Assembly (NCBI GenBank): GCA_964035795.1
Contig: OZ038321.1
Location: 14,625,971-14,689,970, forward strand
Direction: 5' to 3'
Origin: Pterobdella sp. o SKG-2022
Taxonomy: Eukaryota > Annelida > Clitellata > Hirudinida > Piscicolidae
Length of the DNA: 64,000 nucleotides
A program made the translations under genes and the position numbers. The notes under the pieces were generated by a model. The model worked only from the letters and a program-made list of their open reading frames with translations, did not search any database and was not told where the DNA came from. Of this stretch, positions 1-11,512 are shown piece after piece; the stretch's first letter is position 1, and each line of letters opens with the position of its first letter.

Positions 1-2050
1 ATGCAATAACAAAAAAAACCTACACGCATCAATACAAACTCACTTGGTTATTTTTAAGACCACAATCCACTGCCATTATCCTGATGGGAGCTGATTCATT
101 GAACACCTTCAAAGTCTATTAAATGAATATAAGGGTTGAATTCATCAATGGTTATTCATTTATTTAAACCACAGAATCTTTGACCCACCAATCTCTATGA
201 AATGAAGTTTCTTTATAATTTTTTCTATATGGTCTCAACATTTGTAAATATTGAAACACAAAGAAACTCATTATTGGGTTAAGGTTGCTCAACACAAAAC
301 AATTGATATTGGAATTTATTTAAATAAAAAAAGTAGCTTATCTTAACCTATTATTATAAAATAAATACTTGAATGAACAATAGCAAATTTTTACAAAAAC
401 AATGTGTAAAAGGACATTGTATGACAACTATAACAAAACTAGAAAGATTGATACTGATAACAAAACCTTTGTAGAGACTTCATTCACCAAATTGATGTCA
501 TTGATATCAATGAAGTTCATTGAACTAGCATCTCCACTGTATATCAACTGAAAAGTAAACAAAAAACTATATCTAAAAGCTTATATTAGTTATCAGTGAT
601 GTATGATAAATATTTATATAGTGGCAAAGAATCAGCTGAAGAACTGAGGATGTCAGCCAAACTATGATTTAAAAGGTCAAAATCATCATCATAAATTGAT
701 CTTCAATATATAAACACTAATCTTTAATATATACAAACTGATCCTCAATATACATTTAACAATCAAGTCACCTTGGCTTTCATTGACCCCTTCTGTCTTA
801 TCTTCTTTGTTAGAGCTCTAGTGTCCACACCTATTGAATATAACCAATAATAGAAGCATTATCGCTTTACATCTGTTTCCATGCTAGCATGGTTTGATAA
901 TTCTTTAGAGACATCATGTATCAATTATTTCAACAATTTAAATTGAAAAATTTTTTTGATATTTTTATTCCTAGAAACTAAAATTTTTGACAAACTCAAC
1001 TTTTTGATAAATCATTAGTTGTCTCATTTTTCAAATTGATTATTAGTTTGATGTTTTCAAAGCAAAATGATAGTCATGAGTCTACAACATTAGCCACACC
1101 TCTATGTGATATTTCAAACATTTCTTAAAAAATCCTAAGAAATGATGATTTTTTATGATTTATTTTTCTTATAAATTTTTTTAAAAATTTTGCATTTTGT
1201 TTCATAACTTGAAGCTGAAAATAGGCTTTAGTTTTTCTTTCATGCAAAACTTTTTATATTTGATGAATAAAATTGATTGAGACTCTAAACCCCAACAAGC
1301 ATTTCGCCTTGATTGTTTGATTATTATAAGCCCCACCAGTGAGACCAGGAACATTATTTTCCTCGAGCCATTTATCCAATGATTTCTCTGCACTCCAATG
1401 ACTGTACTCCTCTGATCTGTCTGCCACTATGAGTGCTGCCACATGGATTTTATCTGAAAAATTTTAGTAGTATTGATATATAGTGTTTTATGAATATACA
1501 ATGATGAGAATAACTATTTAGTGAAAAACCAATAATACAACATTCAGAAACAATATTGAAGGGTTCAAATTTGTATTATTTTGATAATATGAAATGAGAA
1601 ATTTTACCTGATTCAAAACTTTTGGAAATACCATAATGGTCCTTTGTATCCTCTGTAAAATATTAATTAAGTCAAACAAAATCTTTGAGAGGGAGCATAG
1701 TTTTTTTTTAAATATAAACTATGGCATATAAAATTGCTGATTGGGTGACTTATTTTCAAACAAAATAGTTAAAACATTAAAGACTTGACTAACTAGGAAT
1801 GCCATAGTTCCCTATAAGAGGGTAGGTTAGCACGAGTAATTGCTTGCAGTAGGAAGGGTCTGAAAGAGACTCAGTATACCCCACCATCCCAGTCTGGAAA
1901 ACTTAATGGCGAAACCAATGGTAAAATATTAGTATATATTTTCTTCAATTCATTAAGATTTTTACCAATTTCTCCTGCAATGTTTCTTTTAGCTCCAAAC
2001 ATCTCTCCAACAAATTCGCTTCCATCTTCTAATTGCAGAATACCTGCCAT
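1..2050 (-). CDS. CAD: CAD, carbamoyl-phosphate synthase small (glutaminase) domain, 5' exons, partial
   Basis: Six minus-strand exons encode the start of the multifunctional pyrimidine-synthesis enzyme CAD (first steps: carbamoyl phosphate, aspartate transcarbamoylase, dihydroorotase). Exons: 2050-1966 (start ATG 2050; [19 protein letters not shown]), 1901-1794 ([30 protein letters not shown]), 1652-1608, 1453-about 1284 ([18 protein letters not shown]), 547-467, 115-44 ([13 protein letters not shown], then donor GTGAGT). Phases agree throughout, provided the fourth exon ends at 1284, whose donor GTCTCA is weak. These blocks match the small-subunit N-terminal half in order; the glutaminase catalytic Cys region and everything later lie beyond the left edge. 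Odd: the normally conserved G-[VI]-D-T-R stretch is replaced by [16 protein letters not shown]. An intact gene is likely, but only about 190 residues are visible. The 750-base intron (548-1283) holds no other exon that I can see. Confidence 0.92.
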
Positions 2051-3037
2051 TTCTGCACAATTTATTGCTTAGACTTTTACTCAGAAGTGGAAGTCTCACT
2101 GTGATTTTAAGGTTGTAAACCATATAAAGAGTTGAATTGTGTGAAATTTAAAAAATAATAAATTTTCAGGTAAATATTCAGACATCATTTACGGGCACGA
2201 GGCATTAAAAAAAATTTGAATTTTGAAATATCCAAACATTGAAAAAGAAAAACACAATATAAAAGTAAAATATGTTAGAAAATGATATTTCTTGATTTAA
2301 TGTATTTTACACAATTCAATTTTAATATGGCTACACGTGACACAATTATTTAAAAAAGTAATTTTAAAAAACCTTGTTGTGATTAGCTGGTGTTATCAAT
2401 TAAAAAAAAACACTTTTAGATGGTTAAAACGTTTTTAATTAATCTAATAAAGACCAAAATGTAGCAAAACTGATTGGCGGCAAATAACCCACATGGATAT
2501 AACGTTTTTTTAAGGCGCTGAATTGCACTTCGTAAAAAAGTCAACTTTCTCAGAAAAAAATTGAGCTAAGTATAAATAAACTTAGTTTCTACAAAAAATA
2601 AACCAAAAAAAAAAAACATTTTCAACTTATGATTTACGAAAAGCTCAACTTTTTTTTCCTCATTAAGTTTTTACTAAAAATCATTGACAATAAAGAATGT
2701 GTTATAATAAAAATACCTTAATGGGATTCGATACGGGTAAGACGTATTTAAAAGGCAACGACTTATACCCTTTACTACCATATAAACAGATTGAAAGGTT
2801 TTATTTACTTACTTAAAGATTTTAAACAAAAATAGTTTATTAAAAAATTTAAACATTGAAGCTAAATTTTTTCAAAACTATTTCAATTATATATTTATAA
2901 TTATATTTATTGTTTGCACAAAGAGTTTATACCCAAACACGAAAAATACCAAATTAAAGCACTTCGAACGTTGAATGATCAATTCGACATTAATGAATAT
3001 AATTAAAAACACTAATAATTTTTTTATGATAAAAGGC

Positions 3038-3126
3038 TTTTCGTTAAAAAGTAACATTTTCAAGTTTTATAAGCGGTGTCGTTAGAGTGCTTCTCCTACT
3101 TGAAAATGTTACTTTGTTAACGAAAA
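3038..3126. repeat. Inverted repeat, 28/29-base arms around a 32-base loop
   Basis: Left arm 3038-3065 starts TTTTCGTTAAAAAGTAACAT. Right arm 3098-3126 is its reverse complement apart from one mismatch/indel (TTTTCGTTAACAAAGTAACA when reversed). The loop 3066-3097 is less AT-rich than its surroundings (contains GCGGTGTCG). It would fold into a long hairpin. It could be a miRNA-like precursor, a foldback mobile element remnant or an extruding cruciform; the sequence alone does not decide. Confidence 0.75.
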
Positions 3127-3522
3127 TCTTTGTATCTTAATAAAATTGTACGTGTTTTTGAGTATGATCATTTTATTGTGGATAGTGAGAAATCATTAAT
3201 TAGACATTAATTCACATTTTCCGCTTCGCTTTGGCATCACTAAATCTCTTGGCAATTAGAAGCAGATAAACTTATTTGGTCTGTCGTTTCTCTTATGTTA
3301 ATGATCGTTTCGCATCGTTATATCTTCCTTATTATTATTTATTATTTAGTCACATTATCGACTTTAAAGCCTTGATATTGCCACACAAATCAAATTTCTT
3401 CTTTTTTTATAAAAGAAAACTAAATGTATAAATAAATGTGAAGTTTTTTGCATAATAAACGTCAATAACTATATGATTCATTGGTAAATAAGTTGTTTCA
3501 AAGATGATGATAATGATGACGA

Positions 3523-3651
3523 TCATGAAATCGTTGTCAGCAGTTTGTCTCCTGGTCTTCCTCTAAATCTCTTCTTGTTTTTGGCTCTTTCGTCTAATTG
3601 TTGCAGACACAATTTTAGGCATAACTTTTCTGGAGCTTCATCATCTTCCAT
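3523..3651 (-). CDS. Small ORF, 42 residues, basic GRP-containing tail (doubtful)
   Basis: Minus-strand ORF from ATG 3651 to TGA 3523: acidic start (MEDDEAPEK), Leu/Cys-rich middle (LCLKLCLQQLDERAK), basic end (NKKRFRGRPGDK). The composition is unlike the surrounding AT-driven frames, which is the only reason to list it. RFRGRPGDK resembles an AT-hook core (RGRP), but one weak motif is not an assignment. It could be a real micropeptide, one exon of a spliced gene, or a fragment of a mobile-element protein. I do not recognise a family. Confidence 0.25.
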   Translation of the reverse strand: MEDDEAPEKLCLKLCLQQLDERAKNKKRFRGRPGDKLLTTIS

Positions 3652-6607
3652 AATCAATTGATTATTACCATTAATTATTAGATGCTACTATAAATAGGAT
3701 AAAATTTTCACATATTATTATCATTTGACATGACAAGTTTGTCTCGCGAAAAGCTTAGTATGTATGAAGTAAAAAAATACTTTGTGTTTGTTCTTTCACT
3801 ATTTGGTTTAGGCTCAAGATGTTCACGAATACTTTATGATTTTTTGAAAAATTTTATTATGATGGTTAGTGCAAAAAAAATTTAATATATTTTTTGAAAC
3901 AGACATATCACATAAAACAGATGTATTAGGAGAACCAAATGTTGTAGTCACAAGGGTAAAAATTTATAAAATGGTATTTTTCATTGTAAATTTCCAAGCC
4001 TGAAATAAATATTCAACATAAAAACGCTATTTTAAAAATTCATTAATGCTTTTTGAAGTTTTTTGGAAGTTAAGCTCGGATCACAGAGTGAATCATTCAA
4101 ACTAGTGGAACTTCAAAACTGCAGAAACCTCAGACGTGAAGTTTTCAAGGGCTTTGAAAAGTTCAGAAATATGAAGCTTTATTAGAATTACGATAAGCTT
4201 GCGTTTAAAAAAAAACTTCATAATTCATTAAGTCGTTTTTTTCATTTTTTGATGTAGATTCTTCTTAAATAAATCTTATCTAGATATGTTCTTTCTTTTC
4301 AAAATAGTCAAACTAAATCTTTTGTATTAATTCAAGCAATGATGAATAAGATTTAATTCATTTTAAATATGTGTTATTGAAAAGTCCTGCAGATCATTGT
4401 TTCAAAATATTTTGATAATCACTTGATAATGTAAGTTTGTCTTACTAAAAGCTTTGTGTCTTCTTTTTAATAAATACTGTGTGTTTGTTGACCTTTGAAT
4501 CGAATACATTTGTTTAATGATTTTGAGTGTTAACATGCAATAGGGAATATAAGCTAAACTACAAAAAACATCAAAATGTATTTTTAAATACTAAGTTTTG
4601 CAGTATTTACAATATATTAATCCGATAACCAATATATCATTATCAATATTCATTAAAAATCCTTTGTCAATAACTAAAATATCATCTTGTATGATATCTA
4701 ATGACTAAGAAAATGCTTGAAAATTTAATCCTTCTGTGTTTTTTCTATTTATATATTTTAATTAAGAATTAAAAAACAAGTGTTTGGCATTGTGTCGTGT
4801 CTCAGTTTAATTGCTTTTAAGATATTTATAATAAATTTCATGTGGGAAGTTGTAATGTAATTCATGAATAACGTGTTTAATGTATTCTGATAAATCATAG
4901 CATAACATTATTTTAACATTTTTTGGAGTTTCAACTTGTTAAATTTTTAAATCTTTATAAATTATCACATTGAATGACTCAAAGGAAACAACTTTATTAA
5001 GAGAACAACACAAAGCTTTTAGGAATAAGTTCACATTAACAAGTAAAGTATACAAAGTTTTAGCAAACGAATAATGTCAGGAGATACAAAAACCATATGC
5101 CTCACTATATTTTTGTATATTTCATTTCATAATGTGTGTTTCACTTACGAAAAGCTTTGTTTTTATCAGTTTCTATTATGTTTGTTTTTAATTATTTTCG
5201 TTCTAAGCTAACTTAGTTTACTCTATTGAACCTGATTTAAAACGTTGAAGATACAGCCATGGTTTTTATTGTATTCAAAAAGTAATGAAAATTATCTATA
5301 AAACCTTAAAAAAAACTAGAAAAGCTGTTTTAGCAGAAAGAATATTTTAAAATATTTACAGTATTCAAATATGATTTTCATTGTTAAATATTTTTAACTA
5401 AAAATAGATTTTTAAAACAAAAAGTTTTTTAAAAATGTCATTAATTTTAAAAAATTTTAAATAAAAATAATATTTTTAAAAACTAAACAATTGTTAACTT
5501 CAAAACAAAATATTGACACCTATCAGTTTGGTAAATTATAGTCTTCACAAAACTTTAAGTTATTTGGAGAAGTTCATATCTAAAAATAAATAAAAATAAA
5601 ATTCATTAATAACAACTCTAATTTTGTCCACTGACGCATAGGTCAGCAATAAACGCTTCCAAGCATTTTTATAGAGAGTCAAAATGACGAGGGTGTAATG
5701 TGTATGTTTCATGCTTCTAAGTCCTGCCTATATTGTCTGATACCATGTTGTTTTCAAATTTTATTGATATTTCTCTATTTTGGTGACCAATAGCTAATTC
5801 ATTGTCTTCATGTACAGATATGGCAAATTGATTCTTTTTTATAAAACATAATGGATAAAGTTTAAAACAATATTTTTAATCTAATGAAAGGAACTATATG
5901 AAAAATATATTTAATTTGAGAAAAATCATTCTTTAAAATATATTGAAACATCAATTTCATTTCTCGAACCAATAACACTTTTTTCTCAACTTTAAAAATA
6001 CTTGGTTTTGGTCTTGGGTTTTTTATCAAAAGTGCTAATACTTAAAATAAGCTATAACAAAATACAAGAATTTTTGGAAAATTTTTGTACAAAAATTGGA
6101 ACAAGGCATTTAGGCACTAAAATTTTTATAATACATAATACGTATATAATAAGTAACGTTACATTGTTATTACTAGACATTGTGAATTCTTATAAAAAAC
6201 ATAGCTATTTCATTCCTTTGTATGTGTCTATAATCTATCACATAATATATTTTATGATAAATTTAAATAAATATATATAACATTACTTTGCTTAACAGCT
6301 CACGCTTTTTTTAATAGTAGCTTTAATTCACTACTACGCTTTTACTAGTTCCAACTACACAGACTCGTTTCCTATTTCTAGTTATTAAACTCACGTCATT
6401 TAATGTCTCAGAGAGTATATATAGGGGTGATTGGTGTTTTAAATATGAAGTTATCGAAATATTTCAGAGTCTTGAAACCTTTGGATTTATTGAACACATA
6501 TACTTATTCTGATAAAAATCCTTTCAGTTTGACATTGTTTTTGAGTTATTGTATCAAAACGTATTTTGTTATAAGATTTAAAAGTTTATAAAAACAACAT
6601 CAACACC

Positions 6608-9600
6608 ATGAGAACAAGTCTTATTCTGCTTGTGCTTTCACTCTGCCAAACTCTTAACTCTGGTTAGAATAATAACACTGAATATTAAAAAAAAGTTTAT
6701 AATTTTCTATTATCAGCTCTGGTTATTCAAAATTGTAATCTGATCTAACATCCATAACACAAAACAGAGACTCTTGACGTATCAAAATGTAGGAAGTGGG
6801 CTCGAAGAGGAAATGGAGTTGTGTGCTACAAACCAGAACAACTATCGTACAATTTTGATGAAGCCATAAGCTTTTGTGAAAGACAATCGGCTGAACTAGC
6901 CACAGTGAGGTCGATGGAAGAAGATGAGGCCTTGGTAGAAATAATGAATAAAAATTATATTAATAGTGTGTGGATAGGAATAAAGCATTTTCCTACTCTT
7001 TGGAGTTCAAGCGATGGTTTGTACTTAATGAAAATCAATTTTAAAACTATTTTTATCTTTCATGAACCTTTTCCGTCCAAATGATTCAATACCAATTAAT
7101 AAAATGAATTAAAGCTATTTTTTATTTCAAAGAAATTTTATTTTATTTAACCCTCAAGGAGTCCCACTTGTGAATCAAGGTTGCTTTGCTACATCAACCC
7201 TTTCCAATTACTTTAGTGAACAAGGAAGTTCTACGTCAAACTCAATCACGTTTTGTAGCAACCTTTGTAAAGGAAAAAACTTTCCTTTAGCTGCTTTATC
7301 GGTAAGTATCATAATTATAAATAAAACATCAAATGAAACGTTTATAGCTAATAACTTGAAATTTAAAAAATACTTTTCAGAAGTCCTAAAAGCAAATAAT
7401 ATAGTTTTTTAAGCATTCTATACTTTTCAAAAACCATATTTATTTATTGTGAACCCGATTTAAGATTTACGTAAAATTTAAATTCATAAATTATAAAAAT
7501 AAATAATAACCAACTAAACACAACAGAGCTCAAAATGTGCTTGTGGTTCAAATTTTCCTGCATCATCGCAGTCCCAGGACTCGTGCAACACTGCTTGTCC
7601 TGGTGACAACATGCAGAATTGTGGAGGCACCCAGTCCTATAGAGTAATTGCTGTCGAAGGTTACTGATTTTTCATTTGACAGTTTTAAATATTCAAGTTT
7701 CAGTATTAATATTAGTTTTAGTTATCCACATGGTAACACTCGAAATCAAAAACATTTACAATTGCTTATAAATACTTTAAAGTTTAATTATTCAATTCAA
7801 ATACTTCTTTCTCTAAAGGAATTTACAGTAATTGGATGAAGGGTAGGCCCTCTTCTGGACCAGAAAGACAAAAACATCTGTGTTCAATCATGGTGGTAGA
7901 CCCTTCCAACAATCCATCAATTTCTCCAGCAAGCACCTCATGGATGGACGTCACCTGTGAAACCAAGTTCAAGACCATATGTGAGATCGGTGAGAGCGCT
8001 ATCAACATTCCTAAAATTATTATTTCAAAGTATTCATTTAAATCTTATATCGAACAATCAAATAAAAAAAATAAATTGAATTTTTTTTCAAACTTTTCAG
8101 AACTTTCCAAATCTTTCCCTACTTGTGATACTTCGGTACCAAATATTTACACTGTGCAATACAATACATCCCAATCTACAAAAGCGTCCAAGTGCATTTA
8201 TGTAGAAACAGAACCTAAAGACTTTTTTAGCGCTACAGAAACTTGTGCCTTATATAATGGAAAAATAATTGACCTGAAAGAAAAAGAAGTAGAGCAGGAA
8301 TTAGGAAGTATCTTGCATAGACAAACAGTACAAGAATTTTGGACTGGCGCCAAAAAGTTCAAACAGAATTGGGTGGATGGTGAGCTTAACATTTTTTGAA
8401 TTCATCGATCTATTAATTTATAAAACATTAAACATAAAAGTATTGAATCAAATTGATTTAATAAATCATTCATTCAAGGCTCTACTGTAACCTACTCTAA
8501 CTGGGAGGTACAGGAAGAAACGAAATCCACTTGTGGCAGTATTAACAGAAATAGAGCAGCGATTTTTTGGATTCTTGATGATTGCAACCAGACAAAAGAC
8601 GTCATTTGTGAAACATGTAAGCATCATTGCATAGAAATTCATTTTAAGCAATATAATTCCGTGTAGATTGTGAATGTATAATTATGAACGCCTTATGTTG
8701 AGGTACAACATATCGTAAATTGAAGCTGTTTGCAATTAAATGTATCTAAAAATTTTGATTTAAAATTTCAAACTAGAAAAAAATGGTTGATATTTAAAAA
8801 ATAATATAAATATATTTGTTACAAGCGATAACATTTTTTAAATAAAAATTTTTATCCAGCCAACAACACGCATCTAAACAAAGAGTCTTTTTTTAAAACG
8901 ACAACTGTTTCAACAACAAACCTCCCTCTCACCAAAATCACAAACCCCATTCCCTCCACCACACTCCCTCCCATCAATATAACCATTTTTGATCCATCCG
9001 CTTCCAGGTCCACTAATATAGGTATTTACACCATTCAATAATTTTTCTGAAAAATTTTTACTGATGAAACACTCTGTTTAATAATCCAAATTTCTTTGTC
9101 GAAAATGATAGTCGCAATACCTAAAAGCAATTTTTTTAAATAACTTTATTTTTACCTCTGTGTTCAAGTAAAAACTAATCGAGATTTTTTTGTGGTTAAA
9201 CTAATCTTTAAATTAATTATTCTTTTTTCAAAGGTATGTACATCGGAATAGCCATTGGTGTAGCTGTCCTTCTCTTCATCGTACTGTCTGTCATCATCAT
9301 CATCTACATACTCAAAAAGTGGGCTTAAATAAACTATGCTTTATTCATTTTTTTTAATCAAAATTTTCAATATAAAATTTTAAAAATTTATAAATAGTTT
9401 ATACATTTAAATAACTTATGAATAACCCTATTTAACAAAAATATATATTTATTTATTAAATAAAAAATAATATAGTTATGAAATATATTTTGAATAAATA
9501 TTCAGAATTATTCATTTCATACAAATACTTTATTTCATTAATTATTAGGCATTCATAATTTTTCAAACCCACTACAGAAAACACAAATTGCCCGTAATCA

Positions 9601-9812
9601 AAGGAGGTTTGGAAGCCAAAAGATCAATTTTTGTGGAACCAACATATTTTTTCGGAGCCAGTGAAGAAAGTCCTTCCAAAGTAGATATTAGTCATAACAC
9701 TGGTCATTGTAATACTGATACTACGGCTTGCAACAGTGATATGAGCAATTTTAATGGCCTTGAATACTCGAATACAAGCTCTTCCAACGGGGCTTGTGGT
9801 GGCTTTGACTGA
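6608..9812 (+). CDS. Type I membrane receptor: CTLD with inserted WSC domain, second CTLD, Thr-rich stalk, TM
   Basis: Ten exons, all in phase: 6608-6662, 6768-7016, 7159-7301, 7527-7659, 7819-7989, 8101-8379, 8479-8616, 8860-9021, 9234-9318, 9578-9812; 549 residues. A signal peptide (MRTSLILLVLSLCQTLNS) is followed by C-type lectin domain 1 (C-RKW, FDEAISFCERQ, VWIGIKHF, then NWMKGRPSSG, WMDVTCETKFKTICEI). A WSC domain (about residues 105-193, eight Cys, ending NCGGTQSYRVIA) sits inside it. CTLD 2 follows (KCIYVE to DVICET), then a Thr/Pro-rich stalk, one transmembrane segment (YIGIAIGVAVLLFIVLSVII) with KK, and a 77-residue cytoplasmic tail. Neither CTLD shows EPN/QPD sugar-binding triplets, so calcium-dependent sugar binding is doubtful. 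The start is fixed by the signal peptide. Likely a cell-surface recognition or adhesion receptor; ligand unknown. I know no orthologue by name. Confidence 0.85.
7159..7659 (+). other. Two-exon WSC domain cassette (phase 1-1) inside the lectin domain
   Basis: Exons 7159-7301 and 7527-7659 of the lectin receptor together encode one WSC-type module (GCFATSTLSNYFSEQG ... FCSNLCKGKNF ... CACGSNFPASS ... NCGGTQSYRVIAVEG). WSC domains are Cys-rich extracellular carbohydrate-binding candidates. The preceding exon ends and the following exon begins in phase 1, so skipping the pair keeps frame and gives SSSDGIYSNWMKGRP, a normal lectin-domain junction. CTLD 2 has its own phase-1 intron at the homologous point (NWVDG/STVTYSNW). 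The cassette is therefore removable and was probably shuffled in. Confidence 0.8.
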
Positions 9813-11512
9813 GATTGTGTGTATTTATTGTCTCCCATCGTCTGAATGTATTAACTGAAAAATTATTACCTCTGTGTTTCTGTTTTATTTATACCTATTT
9901 TATGATTTATGGAAAATTATCCACATTATTTGTACTTACATGTATTAAACATATTAAGAAATCGTGTCGTGTATATTTTAACATTTAGTCATTCTGCATC
10001 TATACCTCTTTTTTACGCCTTGACCTACTTTTACGAAATAAACGCTTTAAATTATTCTGGTCTTATTAGTTCAAATTTAAACAATTGAATATTTAATGTA
10101 GTTTTATATAGTTAGTTATGTAGAGCTCCTAACAATTAATTGATTGGCTTCAACCTAAATTAACTTTAATAAGACTATATAGTGTAAAACCTGAAGATGA
10201 CTAGAAATCTCAAAGCCATGTGGATTATCAAAACCATTGTATTTTATAATTTCAAAGTTGAAACTTCAATAACTACTGTGAATGAATAATCAACATCAAA
10301 AAATATAATAAACCACAAATATTAATAGATTGATCTAGAAGGGTGTTTGTATGTTGCCAAGACGACCCGGTCGATATATGTCTCAAAACAGTGTTTTCAG
10401 ATAAATAGGAAAGTTTTAATGGAAAAGTCTGCAAAAACATTGAACACCAAAATAATTGATCCTTGTTTTCAGTTTGAGTTCTTTCTGAAATTTCAAGTTA
10501 GAGTCAGTTTGAATTGTTTTTTTGTGTGTGTAATGTCTAACATTGGAAACTAGTTTTACATTGAAAACAACTTGAAAAAAGTTCATGCTCAAAACTTAAA
10601 CGTTTTTAGATTAAAATAAAGTGTTCACATTGACTTGACTTATTTAACTTGAGTGTAGTTTATTGAAAGAAAGATGTCTAAGAGACATAATAAGAATGAC
10701 AAGATCACTGGTCTGTACAGGGCATCTTCTTCAAGTTGGACTTTACTTTTGAATTATTAACCTATGGCATATTTATGACTTGTATTACTGAATAGTTAGT
10801 TAGTCAATTAAATAGTTCATTTTCCGCATAAAACCATAAGCCACTATACAAACTGAAGAAGATTTGGTAAAGATCTATTTACATAAAAACTTAAATAATG
10901 AAATAGTGAATTAGAAACCAAATAAAAATTTAAAAAATATGTAATAATGGCATGCTTATTTAGAAGGTATTAACTCGCCGTTGTGAGCAGCACGTGTAGA
11001 ATTCGGAAACTTTACAGATGAAAAAACATTAATTAGTATGTAGTATAATAAAATTCAAAAATCAATCAAATAAATTATATTACTCAAAAAAATTTAAAAA
11101 ATTATCATGTGAATTAGAGTGAACGAAATAAAATTAAAACAAATGCCATAGAACTAGCTTAGTAGAAAAGAAAACTTGATAAGAATTAAAAATCTATTCA
11201 ATTTTCTACTCCAAATTTTTGACCCAATAACTCACAAAAAAGTTCAAAAAGATGAAAACTTACAAGACCCCCCTTGAACGAATATGAAATCATGAAAAAT
11301 AAAATGATAAAACTCTCGAAAAATTAGAAAACTGACAAAAAAGAATAAGCAGTCTAAAACTCAAAAAGAAAGATGTAACTCAAAAAACATTATTATAAAA
11401 ACTTATAACAAAAAACACACACCTCAATCAAAAATAAATATAAAAATATTGGGATTCAAATTTAAAAAAAAAATAAAGACCAACTTGAATCCAACATAAA
11501 CACACACAGCAG
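9813..11512. other. 3' UTR of lectin receptor and 5' region of PLAT gene; no gene seen
   Basis: AT-rich sequence. The ORF at 10347-10553 has no recognisable domain. The true first exon(s) of the downstream PLAT gene (start Met) may lie here, since its first recognised exon (11513) opens with a splice acceptor, but I could not identify them. Confidence 0.5.
10037..10042 (+). terminator. Candidate polyadenylation signal of the lectin receptor
   Basis: AATAAA lies 225 bases after the lectin receptor stop codon on the same strand. In AT-rich DNA this hexamer is common, so the position after the last exon is the main support. Confidence 0.4.

Larger units (their letters stand above)
2051..6607. 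other. Intergenic region between divergent CAD and lectin receptor genes
   Basis: About 4.5 kb of AT-rich sequence between the CAD start (minus) and the lectin receptor start (plus), so both promoters should lie here. I see no convincing exon structure. Open frames at 6002-6280 and 6403-6591 have no recognisable domain, no codon bias and AT-driven composition, and are not annotated. The inverted repeat at 3038-3126 and the small ORF at 3523-3651 are listed separately. Confidence 0.6.

Noticed and set aside
6002..6591. Two ORFs upstream of the lectin receptor
   Set aside because: AT-driven composition, no domain and no splice context; the receptor's own signal-peptide exon starts at 6608.
7823..8008. 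Minus-strand ORF over the lectin domain
   Set aside because: Antisense shadow of exon 7819-7989; it also would need to overlap a well supported coding exon.
9306..9329. Stop codon right after the transmembrane segment (ending KKWA)
   Set aside because: A GT donor at 9319 and an acceptor at 9577 join in phase to the cytoplasmic tail exon, which continues the positively charged sequence.
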